DNA from: VXNJ01 sp965249595 | GTDB taxonomy: Bacteria > Chloroflexota > UBA11872 > VXNJ01 | Assembly: GCA_965249595.1 (NCBI GenBank) | Contig: OZ252242.1 | Span: 310,001-374,000 of the forward strand | Direction of reading: 5' to 3' | DNA: 64,000 nt | Part shown: piece by piece, positions 1 through 8,507 of the stretch | How positions within the stretch are numbered: position 1 is the stretch's first letter | Layout of the letters: every line of letters begins with the position of its first letter | Notes under the pieces: generated by a model | Databases searched by the model: none | Told to the model about the DNA's origin: nothing | The model's input: only the letters and a program-made list of their open reading frames with translations | Translations under genes and position numbers: made by a program

Positions 1-1
1 T

Positions 2-193
2 GAACTCTCTATCCTTGAACTGGCCGCCGCCGAACTGATGGCCGGCACGACCCCCACTGCGGTGGTGATAAACGAGGCCGTGGAATTGACCAAGCTCTAC
101 GCCGCCCCGGCCGCCGCCGGCTACGTCAATGGCATGCTGCGCACCATTGCCGACAACACCGACAAGCTCCGCAGCGGCGAGGTAACTCCCTAG
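2..193 (+). CDS. nusB: Transcription antitermination protein NusB, C-terminal part (cut by window start)
   Basis: The reading frame is open from the window edge to a TAG at 191-193 and gives about 63 residues. The stretch INEAVELTKLYAAP followed by GYVNGMLRTIA matches the conserved end of NusB (INEAVELAKxY...FVNGVL). NusB binds boxA RNA with NusE/S10 and takes part in antitermination of rRNA operons. The N-terminal half lies outside the window. The stop codon touches the tatC start directly, so the two genes are probably co-transcribed. Identification rests on this one motif, but it is a characteristic one. Confidence 0.8.
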   Translation, partial: ELSILELAAAELMAGTTPTAVVINEAVELTKLYAAPAAAGYVNGMLRTIADNTDKLRSGEVTP

Positions 194-985
194 ATGGCCA
201 CTTCCCAGCCCACTGGCCAGCCTGTCGCCGACGGCGACGCCGGAATGATGACCCTGCGCGAGCACCTGGTCGAATTTCGAACTCGGTTGAGCATTTCGGT
301 GATCGCGGTGCTGGTGTGCTCGATGGCCTTTTGGCCGTTTAAGGACTTCGTCTTTGCGCTGTTGCAATCGCCGCTGAGTCCGGAAGTCAGCCTCCAACAG
401 ATCGAGCCCACCGAAGCTTTCTTCTCGTTTTTCAAAGTTGCCGTGCTGGGCGGCATAGGCATCGCCTCGCCGGTGATTCTTTACCAGGTCATGGCCTACA
501 TTTCGCCCGGCCTCTACCCGGACGAAAAGCGGCTCTTTTACGCCTCAATACCGGCCATGCTGGCGATGTTCTTCGTCGGTGTCCTCTTTTGCTGGTTCGT
601 AATTTTGCGCTTCACACTCAATTTCCTGACCGGCTTTGCACCCAGCGACATCAACACCGAATTGAGCATCGACTCGTATGTGAGTTTTGTGGCCCGCATG
701 CTGCTCATTGTGGGCCTCGTCTTTGAAACCCCGTTCGTGATCTACTTGCTGGCCCGTTTTCGAATCGTTAGCGCGGCCCGGTTGCGTGGATTTCGCCGCT
801 ATGCGATCGTCGTGATCGTGATCGTGGCGGCGGTGATCACTCCCACGCCGGATCCATTCACGCAGATGTCAGTGGCGATCCCGATGTATGCCCTATACGA
901 ATTGGGCGTCCTCTTGGCCGGGATGGCCGGACCCAAGGATCGACCGGCCGAAACAACCGGCGAGACAACCGCCAGCTCCTCCTAA
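194..985 (+). CDS. tatC: Sec-independent protein translocase subunit TatC
   Basis: 263 residues, the usual size for TatC, the multi-spanning receptor of the twin-arginine export system that carries folded proteins across the membrane. The N-terminal MTLREHLVEFRTRL signature (about residues 19-32) and the later sequence YISPGLYPDEKRLFY and SFVARMLLIVGLVFETPFVIYLL are typical. Six hydrophobic segments are visible. The start follows directly after the nusB stop. No tatA or tatB is visible here, so those lie elsewhere in the genome. The C-terminal tail (after about residue 245) is Gly/Thr/Ser rich and not conserved. Confidence 0.95.
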   Translation: MATSQPTGQPVADGDAGMMTLREHLVEFRTRLSISVIAVLVCSMAFWPFKDFVFALLQSPLSPEVSLQQIEPTEAFFSFFKVAVLGGIGIASPVILYQVMAYISPGLYPDEKRLFYASIPAMLAMFFVGVLFCWFVILRFTLNFLTGFAPSDINTELSIDSYVSFVARMLLIVGLVFETPFVIYLLARFRIVSAARLRGFRRYAIVVIVIVAAVITPTPDPFTQMSVAIPMYALYELGVLLAGMAGPKDRPAETTGETTASSS

Positions 986-1082
986 CGGCCCCGCTTGGCC
1001 ACCTGAAGCCGGGAGTGCTCAACGGGTGGTAGATACCCTCGCAGCTAACCGCGCTCCGAACCACGTCGGTCGGCTCATTTGG

Positions 1083-2045
1083 CTAGAGCTCGGCAACCCG
1101 CCCGCCGGGCTGGGCGAGCGTAGAGGCGGACAATCCAGCCTGCTCGGCGCATGCCAACAGGTCGGCAGGCACCGCGGCCCGCCAGGTCCGCCGGCGATCA
1201 TCGGCCAACGTCAAACCCAGCTCGCTGGCATGGAGCATCTGACGCTGGGCGCCCCTTGCCGATCCGTAAAGTCGATCGCCTAGAACCGGACAGCCGATAG
1301 CGGCCAGATGGATGCGGGCCTGGTGGGTTCGACCGGTAAAGAGCTCAAGTTCCAGCAGCGATAGGCCTCCCGCGCTGGCGAGAGTTAGGTAGCGCGTGGT
1401 GGCCGGGCGGCCCCGCCCGTGATCGATAACGTGGCGAAGTCGATCATCGGCCGATCGGCCGATGGGGGCTTCAATTACCGCCGCCGGCGGGCTTGGAACC
1501 CCGCTGACAATCGCCAGGTAAATCTTGCGCACGCGCCGGGCGGCAAATTCGGCCTGGACATGCAGATAGGCCGAGCCGGACAGGGCTACCAACATCACGC
1601 CGCTGGTGTCCTTATCGAGGCGGTGGACGATTCCGGGGCGGTTTGGGCCGCCCACGCCGGCGATCTGTGGATACCGGGCCAAAAGGCCGTTGGCCAGCGT
1701 CTCGTCAGGATGCCCGGCCCCGGGGTGGACCAAGATCCCGGCCGGTTTGTCAATTACCACCACATCGGACCGTTCTTCAATGACGGAAAATTCGACGTCC
1801 TGGGCGACCAATTGCGTAATTTGGACCGGATCGATCAAGACTTCGATCTGGTCCCCGGCATGGATGCGCCGGGCCGGTCGGGCCCGGACCCCGTTGACGC
1901 TGCCGGCCCCGCCGATGATTGCCGCTTTTACCGCGGTCCGGCTCGTTTCCCCGGCGCGGGAGGCCACTGCCTGATCCAATCGCCAGCCTTCCTCATCGTC
2001 AGTTGCCTCGAAGGCGATGCGGGTAGGCGGGGAGCTATCGATCAC
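1083..2045 (-). CDS. rluD: RluD-type ribosomal large subunit pseudouridine synthase
   Basis: 320 residues. An S4 RNA-binding domain comes first (about residues 20-80, WRLDQAVASRAGETSRTAV), followed by the RluA/RluD catalytic domain with HRLDKDTSG at 141-149, where Asp144 is the expected catalytic residue. Further family motifs are IDKPAGILVHPG and TGRTHQARIHLAAIGCPVLGD. The family converts specific uridines in 23S rRNA to pseudouridine. The start overlaps the lspA stop by four bases (ATGA), the common bacterial arrangement of lspA followed by rluD. The last ~25 residues are low in complexity. RluD and RluC cannot be told apart from sequence alone, so the symbol is by family. Confidence 0.9.
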   Translation of the reverse strand: MIDSSPPTRIAFEATDDEEGWRLDQAVASRAGETSRTAVKAAIIGGAGSVNGVRARPARRIHAGDQIEVLIDPVQITQLVAQDVEFSVIEERSDVVVIDKPAGILVHPGAGHPDETLANGLLARYPQIAGVGGPNRPGIVHRLDKDTSGVMLVALSGSAYLHVQAEFAARRVRKIYLAIVSGVPSPPAAVIEAPIGRSADDRLRHVIDHGRGRPATTRYLTLASAGGLSLLELELFTGRTHQARIHLAAIGCPVLGDRLYGSARGAQRQMLHASELGLTLADDRRRTWRAAVPADLLACAEQAGLSASTLAQPGGRVAEL

Positions 2046-2698
2046 CGGGGCACTATTGCGGGACGCTCGAGTTTGCCGATTAAAGCCAGTAGCAACAGGG
2101 CGACCATCGAGATGTTTATCGCTGCGTCAGCAACGTTAAATACCGGCCACCAGCCCACATCGACGAAGTCGATCACATAGCCAAGGCGAAAGCGGTCAAT
2201 CAAATTGCCGGCGCCAGCCCCGATAATGCTTCCTAGAACAATTCGTGCCGCTAGCGTCGGTTCACGCAGGTAGCGTACGAATATTGCCACCACAACCAGT
2301 AGGGCGGCCGAAACGAAAATTATGGTCGCCCAGGATGAGAACGCGCCGGAAAAGATGCCAAACACTATGCCGTCGTTGTGGACCAGGCGCATCTTGAGAT
2401 ACGGTTCAATCACCCACTCTGCGCGGTCGGCCTGATCTTGCAACAGGGCAACCATAAACGCCTTGGACAGCTGGTCGAGCACCACTATCGCCATGGCCGC
2501 AAAGGCGGTCGGCCAATAGATCCAGCGAGGGCCACCGGTTCGCTCATCAGGCGTCGGATTGTTCAGCTGGATCTGGTCCTTAAACGGCGTCCGCGAATAG
2601 CCGCGCTGCGCCGTCCGATTATCTCGCCAGCCGGATTTCAAACTTGATCGAAGGGTTGCCAAACCGGCGGTCATTTGCCTTTGACCTAGTCGAGACAT
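2042..2698 (-). CDS. lspA: Lipoprotein signal peptidase (signal peptidase II)
   Basis: Aspartic membrane peptidase that removes the signal peptide of prolipoproteins. The catalytic pair is visible in GAGNLIDRFRLGYVIDFVDV and FNVADAAINIS, and four membrane helices are present. At 218 residues it is longer than the usual 150-180. The first ~55 residues are polar and unlike LspA, and they run antisense over the start of the divergent lepB gene (2644-2698), so the true start may lie further in. A TTG at 2641 is one option, but no ribosome binding site settles it. Located directly upstream of rluD with a four-base overlap. Confidence 0.88.
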   Translation of the reverse strand: MSRLGQRQMTAGLATLRSSLKSGWRDNRTAQRGYSRTPFKDQIQLNNPTPDERTGGPRWIYWPTAFAAMAIVVLDQLSKAFMVALLQDQADRAEWVIEPYLKMRLVHNDGIVFGIFSGAFSSWATIIFVSAALLVVVAIFVRYLREPTLAARIVLGSIIGAGAGNLIDRFRLGYVIDFVDVGWWPVFNVADAAINISMVALLLLALIGKLERPAIVPR

Positions 2699-3198
2699 TA
2701 TTGCTGGCGGTGGTCATTTTCTTTGCCGCACGGCTCTTCGTGCAAACGTTTTCCATCGACGGGCGCTCGATGCAGCCGAATTTTGACGCCGGCCAATATG
2801 CCCTGGTGAGCAAATTCGCCTACGGGTTGAGTTCGCCGCAACGCGGGGACGTTGTCGTTGTCTACCGGCCGGGCGACCCTACCGAGGAGCTATTGAAACG
2901 GGTGATCGGGCTACCCGGTGAGACGGTTGCGGTGCGCGACGGCAAGATCCACATCGACAACCGCTTGTTAGATGAGCGCGAGTACCTCAGCGATGCGTCG
3001 ACGACCAATAGCGAGGCGACCTGGGATGTGCCGCCCGACGCCTACTTTGTCATCGGCGACAACCGGTCGGTGAGTCAGGATTCACGCAATTTCGGGCCAG
3101 TGCCCAGGGCCTCGATCGTCGGACAGGTCCTGCTAATCTACTGGCCGTTTGATAAGGCTCAGCAAGTCCCGCACGGCGAGCCGGGGCTAACTCGCTAG
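2644..3198 (+). CDS. lepB: Signal peptidase I
   Basis: 184 residues, starting at TTG. One membrane anchor (about residues 14-34) is followed by the catalytic domain. Ser42 in IDGRSMQPNF is the nucleophile, Lys85 in EELLKRVIGLPGE the general base, and GDNRSVSQDSRNFG is the conserved box E. The enzyme cleaves Sec and Tat signal peptides on the outer face of the membrane. It is divergent from lspA and close to tatC, making a small export and processing cluster. The gene ends inside the 3' end of the convergent HIT gene (12-bp overlap). Confidence 0.93.
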   Translation: MIEGLPNRRSFAFDLVETLLLAVVIFFAARLFVQTFSIDGRSMQPNFDAGQYALVSKFAYGLSSPQRGDVVVVYRPGDPTEELLKRVIGLPGETVAVRDGKIHIDNRLLDEREYLSDASTTNSEATWDVPPDAYFVIGDNRSVSQDSRNFGPVPRASIVGQVLLIYWPFDKAQQVPHGEPGLTR

Positions 3199-3714
3199 TT
3201 GGCCGTCTTCGGCTCCGCCGCGGCCGCTGGCCCAATCGGGCGGCCAAAGACTGCGCAACTTGTCCAGGGTAGAACCCAACTCTTCCGGAATCACCTTGGT
3301 CTCCCCCAAAACGGGCAAAAAGTTGGTGTCGCCATCGAATCGCGGCACGATGTGAAAGTGCAGGTGATCGGGGAGGCCGGCACCGGCGGCCGAGCCGAGG
3401 TTGGCGCCTACGTTAAACCCGGCCGGCGAGTAGGCCGCGCGCAGCACCGAAATCGCGGTGCGGATCGAAATTCCGATCTCAGCCAGCTCGTTGTTGTCTA
3501 ACTCGGTAACGTCGCCGACATGGCGCGCCGGGAGAATCAGCATATGCCCGGTGTTGTAGGGATAGAGATTGAGCGCCGCGAATGAAAACCGGCCCTTGGC
3601 CACCACCAGATCCCCATCGATCGGGCCCTCGTCATCGGGCGGGCAGAAGGGGCACCCGGCGGGCTGTCCTCGCTCTATATAAGCCATACGCCAGGGGCTC
3701 CAGAGCTGCTGCAC
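3187..3714 (-). CDS. HIT family nucleotide hydrolase or phosphorylase (Ap4A type)
   Basis: 175 residues. The histidine triad is HLHFHI, with His117, His119 and His121. The N-terminal MQQLWSPWRMAYI and the CPFC pair (Cys21/Cys24) are typical of the Ap4A phosphorylase-like branch found in actinobacteria and Chloroflexota. These proteins cleave dinucleoside polyphosphates or adenylated substrates through a histidine nucleotidyl intermediate. The 3' end overlaps convergent lepB by 12 bp. Exact substrate cannot be read from sequence. Confidence 0.88.
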   Translation of the reverse strand: MQQLWSPWRMAYIERGQPAGCPFCPPDDEGPIDGDLVVAKGRFSFAALNLYPYNTGHMLILPARHVGDVTELDNNELAEIGISIRTAISVLRAAYSPAGFNVGANLGSAAGAGLPDHLHFHIVPRFDGDTNFLPVLGETKVIPEELGSTLDKLRSLWPPDWASGRGGAEDGQLAS

Positions 3715-3808
3715 TCGCGCCCTCCAATTGGCCGAAACGGTTCGTGATTATGTATTCAACGAAACTAAGGCCGGCGCCGAAGGACGAACAGGGTTGGCGA
3801 ATGAAAGG

Positions 3809-4453
3809 ATGATTCAACCGGACCGGTTGGCGGACTCGCTCTCGCCTCGACAACGACAAAAACTGGAGCGATACGTGCGCTGGCTACAGACGATGGCTGC
3901 GCCGCGCGGCTACATCGCCCGGGCGACGGCTGCTGACGCCTACAACTTGCATGTCCTCGACAGCCTGGCGGCCTATCCAATGCTGGCCGAATCGGCCGCG
4001 AGCGTCCCTTCGTTGCGCGCGGTTGATGTCGGATCGGGAGCGGGGTCGCCCGGTGTGCCGCTGGCGATCTCCTTGCCGCAGGTCCAGTTCTGCTTGCTGG
4101 AACCACGTCGCGGCCGCTTTGAAATTCTTTTCGAATTGGTCGACGAATTGGCCCTGGGTAACGTTTCGGTGATAAAGGGTTACGCCGCCAATATGCCGGT
4201 CGATGACCGGTTTGACATCGCCCTGGCGCGTGCTCTGGCCCCGCCCATGGAAGCCCTGCGCCTTTGCCGGGAGGCCGTTACTGACTCCGGAACGGTGATC
4301 CTCTATCTGTCGGCGGCGCAATTTGCCAAGTATTTCGCAAGTGGGGATCGGATCCTGCGTCGCTTGGGGCGCTACCGCCTTAGCCAGGCGATTGGTGAAC
4401 GGGTGATCGCCGAGCTTGGCAAAGCGGCGGCGGGCCCAATCGACGACCGTTAG
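3809..4453 (+). CDS. rsmG: 16S rRNA (guanine-N7) methyltransferase RsmG
   Basis: About 214 residues from the ATG at 3809. A longer reading from TTG at 3728 is open, but its extra 27 residues have no RsmG character, and starting there would leave only 13 bp to the divergent HIT gene. The AdoMet-binding motif is AVDVGSGAGSPGVPLAI. The preceding NLHVLDSLAAYPML is the conserved RsmG HxxDSL region. The enzyme methylates G527 (E. coli numbering) of 16S rRNA. The C-terminal fold (VILYLSAAQFAKYF) is a little divergent. Confidence 0.88.
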   Translation: MIQPDRLADSLSPRQRQKLERYVRWLQTMAAPRGYIARATAADAYNLHVLDSLAAYPMLAESAASVPSLRAVDVGSGAGSPGVPLAISLPQVQFCLLEPRRGRFEILFELVDELALGNVSVIKGYAANMPVDDRFDIALARALAPPMEALRLCREAVTDSGTVILYLSAAQFAKYFASGDRILRRLGRYRLSQAIGERVIAELGKAAAGPIDDR

Positions 4454-4661
4454 CGGCGGGCCTATGGTTTCAATTCTTCGGCCTTACATCCCCTCTCCCG
4501 GCCCTGCGCGTGATCCTTGACGTGTCGCGTTGGCTGGCCGCCATGGTCGAGCCAAGATCAAAATAGAATTCCGCCAGACGCCCTCACCGAAATTCGGCAC
4601 TGTCAATGAGGCGAATGCCGCCTCGCTCATACCAAAAACCGCATTAGGAGCCCTTTCGCCT

Positions 4662-4901
4662 ATGACCTCGACCTTCGACGACGTTACCGGAGTCATCGCC
4701 GCCACGCTGCCCAACGTCGACAAGGCCGCCCTGAAGATGGACACCACCTTTCAGCGCGACCTCAACGCCGACTCCCTCGACTTGGTCGAATTGATCATGG
4801 AGCTTGAAGAGCACTACGATCTATCGATACCCGATGAGGAAGCCCAGTCGATCACCTCGGTCGGCGAGGCCGTTAGGTATATCGACAATCACAAAGGTTG
4901 A
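4662..4901 (+). CDS. acpP: Acyl carrier protein
   Basis: 79 residues starting at ATG 4662, with a TAGGAG ribosome binding site at 4645-4650. The phosphopantetheine site is in NADSLDLVELIMELEEHY (Ser of DSL). The rest (SIPDEEAQSITSVGEAVRYI) is standard ACP. It carries growing acyl chains on a 4'-phosphopantetheine arm in type II fatty acid synthesis. An open frame extends upstream to 4530, but this part is not ACP-like. fabH lies two genes downstream and fabF/accB 5 kb away, which supports a fatty acid role. Confidence 0.93.
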   Translation: MTSTFDDVTGVIAATLPNVDKAALKMDTTFQRDLNADSLDLVELIMELEEHYDLSIPDEEAQSITSVGEAVRYIDNHKG

Positions 4902-5029
4902 TTCTTCCCTTCGGCAAAATCGGCTAAAGTGCCAAGCGACTGGGCGCGAAAAAGCCGGTACCGACATACGGCGAAAGATTGCCGTCGCATCAATATCCTC
5001 CAACTAGCAAATTCGATAGCGCGTCCTAG

Positions 5030-5533
5030 ATGAGTTCCGCCGTTTCGCCTGAGGGCATCTCGGACGGATTGCGGGCGGTTATGCGGCTTTACCCCACCGG
5101 GGTGACCGTGGTATCGACTTCGCACGACGGCCAACGCCATGGGATGACCGTAAATTCATTCACATCGGTCTCCCTCACTCCGCCTCTGGTGCTGGTTTGC
5201 ATCGCCCATTCTTCACATTGCAACCCCTTGATCAAGAGGGCTGGGGCGTTCGCCGTCAGCGTGCTGGCCCACGACCAAGACGATGTCTCATCCACATTTG
5301 CCAGCACCGATCCAGCGGCCCAGGCGATCCACGAGTTTTCAGAGCACGAATACAGTCTCGGGCCCACCGGATCGCCGCTGCTAAAAGGCGCCGTGGCTCA
5401 TCTGGATTGCCGCGTCGACGATCAATTCGAAGTCGGTGATCACACCGTCTTTATCGGCCAAGTAATTCACGCCGCCGAGCCCAATCGGAAACAGTCGCTG
5501 CTGTTTTTTCAGGGCAAATACGGGAAAGCCTGA
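5030..5533 (+). CDS. Flavin reductase-like FMN-binding protein
   Basis: 167 residues. The sequence RLYPTGVTVVSTSHDGQRHGMTVNSFTSVSLTPPLVLVCI is the FMN-binding split-barrel signature of the flavin reductase family (HpaC/RutF type), and the C-terminal GDHTVFIGQVIHA is also conserved. Members supply reduced FMN to a two-component monooxygenase or act as FMN-linked oxidoreductases. The stop is two bases before the fabH start, so the pair is probably co-transcribed. No partner monooxygenase is seen nearby, so the physiological role is open. Confidence 0.87.
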   Translation: MSSAVSPEGISDGLRAVMRLYPTGVTVVSTSHDGQRHGMTVNSFTSVSLTPPLVLVCIAHSSHCNPLIKRAGAFAVSVLAHDQDDVSSTFASTDPAAQAIHEFSEHEYSLGPTGSPLLKGAVAHLDCRVDDQFEVGDHTVFIGQVIHAAEPNRKQSLLFFQGKYGKA

Positions 5534-5535
5534 TC

Positions 5536-6519
5536 ATGGCGGCTCGAATCAGTGGCCTGGGGTTGGCTGAACCGGTCGCAGTTTGCACCAACGCCGAACT
5601 CGCCGAACGCGTCGACACTTCGGACGAATGGATTTTTTCACGCACCGGGATCTCCGAGCGCCGGATCGCCGGACCTGATGAATCCACGTTCACGCTAGCC
5701 CTGGCGGCGGCCCGCGTTGCCCTCGCCGACGCCGGCATGCGGCCCGAGGATCTGGACCTGGTCATCGTTGCCACCATCTCCCCCGATATCGGATTTCCGG
5801 CGGTCGCCAACCTGGTGCAGGACGCCCTAGGCGCCAAAGATGCCGGCGCTTTCGATATCAACACCGCCTGCACCGGCTTCGTCTATGGGCTCTCGCTTGC
5901 CAATGCCTTAATCGAATGCGGGCAGGCAAACAACGCCCTGGTCATCGGGGCCGAGACGATGTCGCGGATCGTGGACTGGACGGACCGGTCAACCTGCGTG
6001 CTGTTTGGCGATGGCGCCGGCGCCGCGGTATTGACCGGCGACGGGTCCGACCAGTCGTTTCTTGCCTTCGAATTGGGATCTGACGGCGGCGGGGCCGCGT
6101 CGCTTTACCGCTCCAATGCATTCGGTGTTTCGCCGTTCGTTGGCAAGAATGACGCCAATGGGTCCCAACTCCTGCAGATGGACGGGCGCGAGGTCTACAA
6201 ATTCGCCATCGGGGCGATCACTAAGACAATCCGCTTGACCGCCGCCAAGGCCGGCGTTGAAATTGCCGATTTGGACCTGATCGTTCCGCACCAGGCCAAT
6301 GTGCGGATCCTGCGCATGGCCGCCGACCACGTGGGATTGCCGCATGACCGGTTCCTGATCAACGTTGAGCGCTACGGCAACACCTCGGCCGCATCGATCC
6401 CGATCGCCTTGGCTGAAGCCAAAGCCGATGGCCGGTTGAAACCCGGGCACCTGGTGATGCTGGTTGCCTTCGGAGCCGGCCTATCCTGGGCTGGTTCTCT
6501 GATCCAACTGCCGGACTAA
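5536..6519 (+). CDS. fabH: Beta-ketoacyl-ACP synthase III (FabH)
   Basis: 327 residues, normal for KAS III, which condenses acetyl-CoA (or another short acyl-CoA) with malonyl-ACP to start fatty acid chains. The catalytic triad is visible: Cys112 in DINTACTGFVYGL, His252 in VPHQANVRI and Asn282 in ERYGNTSAASIP. The N-terminal TSDEWIFSRTGISERR is also characteristic. It sits two bases after the flavin reductase gene and 0.6 kb after acpP. Confidence 0.95.
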   Translation: MAARISGLGLAEPVAVCTNAELAERVDTSDEWIFSRTGISERRIAGPDESTFTLALAAARVALADAGMRPEDLDLVIVATISPDIGFPAVANLVQDALGAKDAGAFDINTACTGFVYGLSLANALIECGQANNALVIGAETMSRIVDWTDRSTCVLFGDGAGAAVLTGDGSDQSFLAFELGSDGGGAASLYRSNAFGVSPFVGKNDANGSQLLQMDGREVYKFAIGAITKTIRLTAAKAGVEIADLDLIVPHQANVRILRMAADHVGLPHDRFLINVERYGNTSAASIPIALAEAKADGRLKPGHLVMLVAFGAGLSWAGSLIQLPD

Positions 6520-6588
6520 GAACCCCCGCGCAATGGCCGCCCAGCATCTGGCTGGGCCGTAAGCCCCGGGCTTAAGACGACTGGTGCT

Positions 6589-6612
6589 GGTATCAGGGGC
6601 CCGCCCGATACC
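6589..6612. terminator. Hairpin between convergent genes (possible terminator)
   Basis: GGTATC...GATACC arms with additional GGG/CCC pairing form a hairpin between the ends of fabH and the convergent secreted-protein gene. A second small palindrome (TAAGCC-CCG-GGCTTA) sits at 6560-6574. Neither has a clear T tract, so terminator function is only suggested by position. Confidence 0.3.
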
Positions 6613-6626
6613 CGGCCGCTAAGTGC

Positions 6627-8252
6627 TCAATCGCTAACCAGCGCGTAGTCGACCAAGCTGTCGAAATCTTCCGTGTTGCCGGAGTAGACCAGCAGCATCA
6701 GCTGACCGTTACCGTCGAAGTCTTCATGGTCGCGGTCAAACGCCACCGATAATCGAACCAAGTCGGTGCCTTTGACTACGACAATCGGGCTGTTGTCATC
6801 GACCACTGACACGGATAGGGAATTGAATTCGTAAGGCAATCTGGCCAGTACGAAGTGGGTCAATTCGGAGGTTTCGCCCGTATATGAAACCGGGATTTCG
6901 ACCACGAACCAGTCATCGGCGTTAACGGCGTAGGAACGCCGGTCCAGACCGGTAACGATCGGATCGCCACTGGAATCTAATTCGCCGGCCAGGACCAGAG
7001 TCTGGTGCGATTCCTGGTCATTTAGGATGTGCTGCGGGATTGTTGCCAGGGTGTAGTCGCCGGCCACTGGGTCGTCATCATCCGACGGGTCGTTCTCGTC
7101 AAAGTCAATAACCAGTCCGGTGCTGGCGCCGACGCCGTTGAATATGCCGGACGGCAGGTCCTCAACGCCTATCAGTTTTAACGATTCGAGCCCGGTGAGG
7201 TCTGAGAGATCATCGACGTCAATCGTGATCGTCTCGCCATCGTCAAGGTCATCGCTGATCGTCAATTCAGTTATTTGGCTCAAATCGGACTTGGTGTATT
7301 GGCTACAGCGGGTGTGATCCACGCCAACATCAGCCAACTCGGTTTCGATTGCGTCTTCGACCAATCGCGAGCGCTGGCACACGCTGGTCTCGGGTTCGTC
7401 GGCATCGCTTACGGTCATCTCGGTTTCGTCACGATCGACCAGGTCCTCCAGAACGAGCGACCTATCCCTGTTGCGGCCATTGACCTCTTCGTAGGTTTCA
7501 GCCGATCGAAATTGAACGTTAAAGTCCCAATCGCCGCCGTTATCGTTGTCCGAACCGGCATATAGCGGCCAGTAGTAAACGACCGATCGGGAGTCGGAAT
7601 GCAGCAGCATGTCATCGCCGATCGTGATGAGGGCGGTCTGATCTCTATCGCCGTCTAATTCCGTGTCGATCCTGATCGACCGTTCGCCGGTGTCTAGCAC
7701 GTTGGGGAACGCCACGCCAACATACCCGACACCGTTTTCAGACATCGAGTAATCAGCCGATTGGAAGCCGATTCCTGAGGTGGACTGCGTGATGGCGATC
7801 CCGGTTCCCACCGGAATGTTTGAAAAATCGACGTCGTCGATCGAGAGTGGATTGCCGGTCAAATCGATGAGCCTTACGTTCCTGCGGGTTCCAAATCCCT
7901 CAAGTTCTTCCGGCAACGAATTAACATCGAGCTCACTCAGTTCGAGCAGGCGCACGTAGTCCGCGTCACTGATGGAAAAAGATCTCCAACCGCGACTGCT
8001 AAAGTCCCAGATCGTGTCTTGATTGGACTCATCTTCAAGGATCAATTGATCACATTCAAAATCGCGCATGTCGTAGTTGTCAACCGAGAGCAGCGCTTTG
8101 CGCAGGCGCGGGCTCAAATCACAACCGGGCTGGTCGGATTGCCCGATCGCCGGTTGCGTTAATAGCGGGAGAAGTGAGAGCAGGGCCGCTGCGAGCAGGG
8201 CGACAAAAATCGCCCGCGACCGGCGGGAAAGATGAAGAGTTTTTGGATTCAT
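6627..8252 (-). CDS. Secreted acidic repeat protein with short leucine-rich segment
   Basis: About 541 residues from the ATG at 8252, which opens a clear signal peptide (positive start, then IFVALLAAALLSLLPLL, cleavage near AIGQ). An open frame extends further upstream to 8399 but lacks protein-like character. The mature protein is rich in Asp/Glu. A short LRR-like stretch (DDLSDLTGLESLKLIG, about residues 290-310) follows the sequence CQRSRLVEDAIETEL. The same order of elements is found in the larger protein at 57084-59738, so the two are paralogs. This one lacks the C-terminal module of the larger protein. Function unknown; probably a surface or extracellular structural protein. Confidence 0.75.
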   Translation of the reverse strand: MNPKTLHLSRRSRAIFVALLAAALLSLLPLLTQPAIGQSDQPGCDLSPRLRKALLSVDNYDMRDFECDQLILEDESNQDTIWDFSSRGWRSFSISDADYVRLLELSELDVNSLPEELEGFGTRRNVRLIDLTGNPLSIDDVDFSNIPVGTGIAITQSTSGIGFQSADYSMSENGVGYVGVAFPNVLDTGERSIRIDTELDGDRDQTALITIGDDMLLHSDSRSVVYYWPLYAGSDNDNGGDWDFNVQFRSAETYEEVNGRNRDRSLVLEDLVDRDETEMTVSDADEPETSVCQRSRLVEDAIETELADVGVDHTRCSQYTKSDLSQITELTISDDLDDGETITIDVDDLSDLTGLESLKLIGVEDLPSGIFNGVGASTGLVIDFDENDPSDDDDPVAGDYTLATIPQHILNDQESHQTLVLAGELDSSGDPIVTGLDRRSYAVNADDWFVVEIPVSYTGETSELTHFVLARLPYEFNSLSVSVVDDNSPIVVVKGTDLVRLSVAFDRDHEDFDGNGQLMLLVYSGNTEDFDSLVDYALVSD

Positions 8253-8507
8253 CAGGTCGCCCAGGCGAAAAAACAGCATCGGGGCAGCGCGTCGGGATTG
8301 ATCGTGCACACTAGATACCCTACTACTTAAAGGATATTGACCGTCTGAAAATCGGCCGGTCGCTTTTCGACATTGCCGTTTGAAGTAGTAGTCCGGCAAT
8401 CAGTGGGCATCGCCGGCAATTGGTGATGCGCACTCAATCCGACCGGCGTTTACAAGACACCATAAATCGCATCCAGAATTGACCTTGAACTCTTACCGCT
8501 ACCGGGG

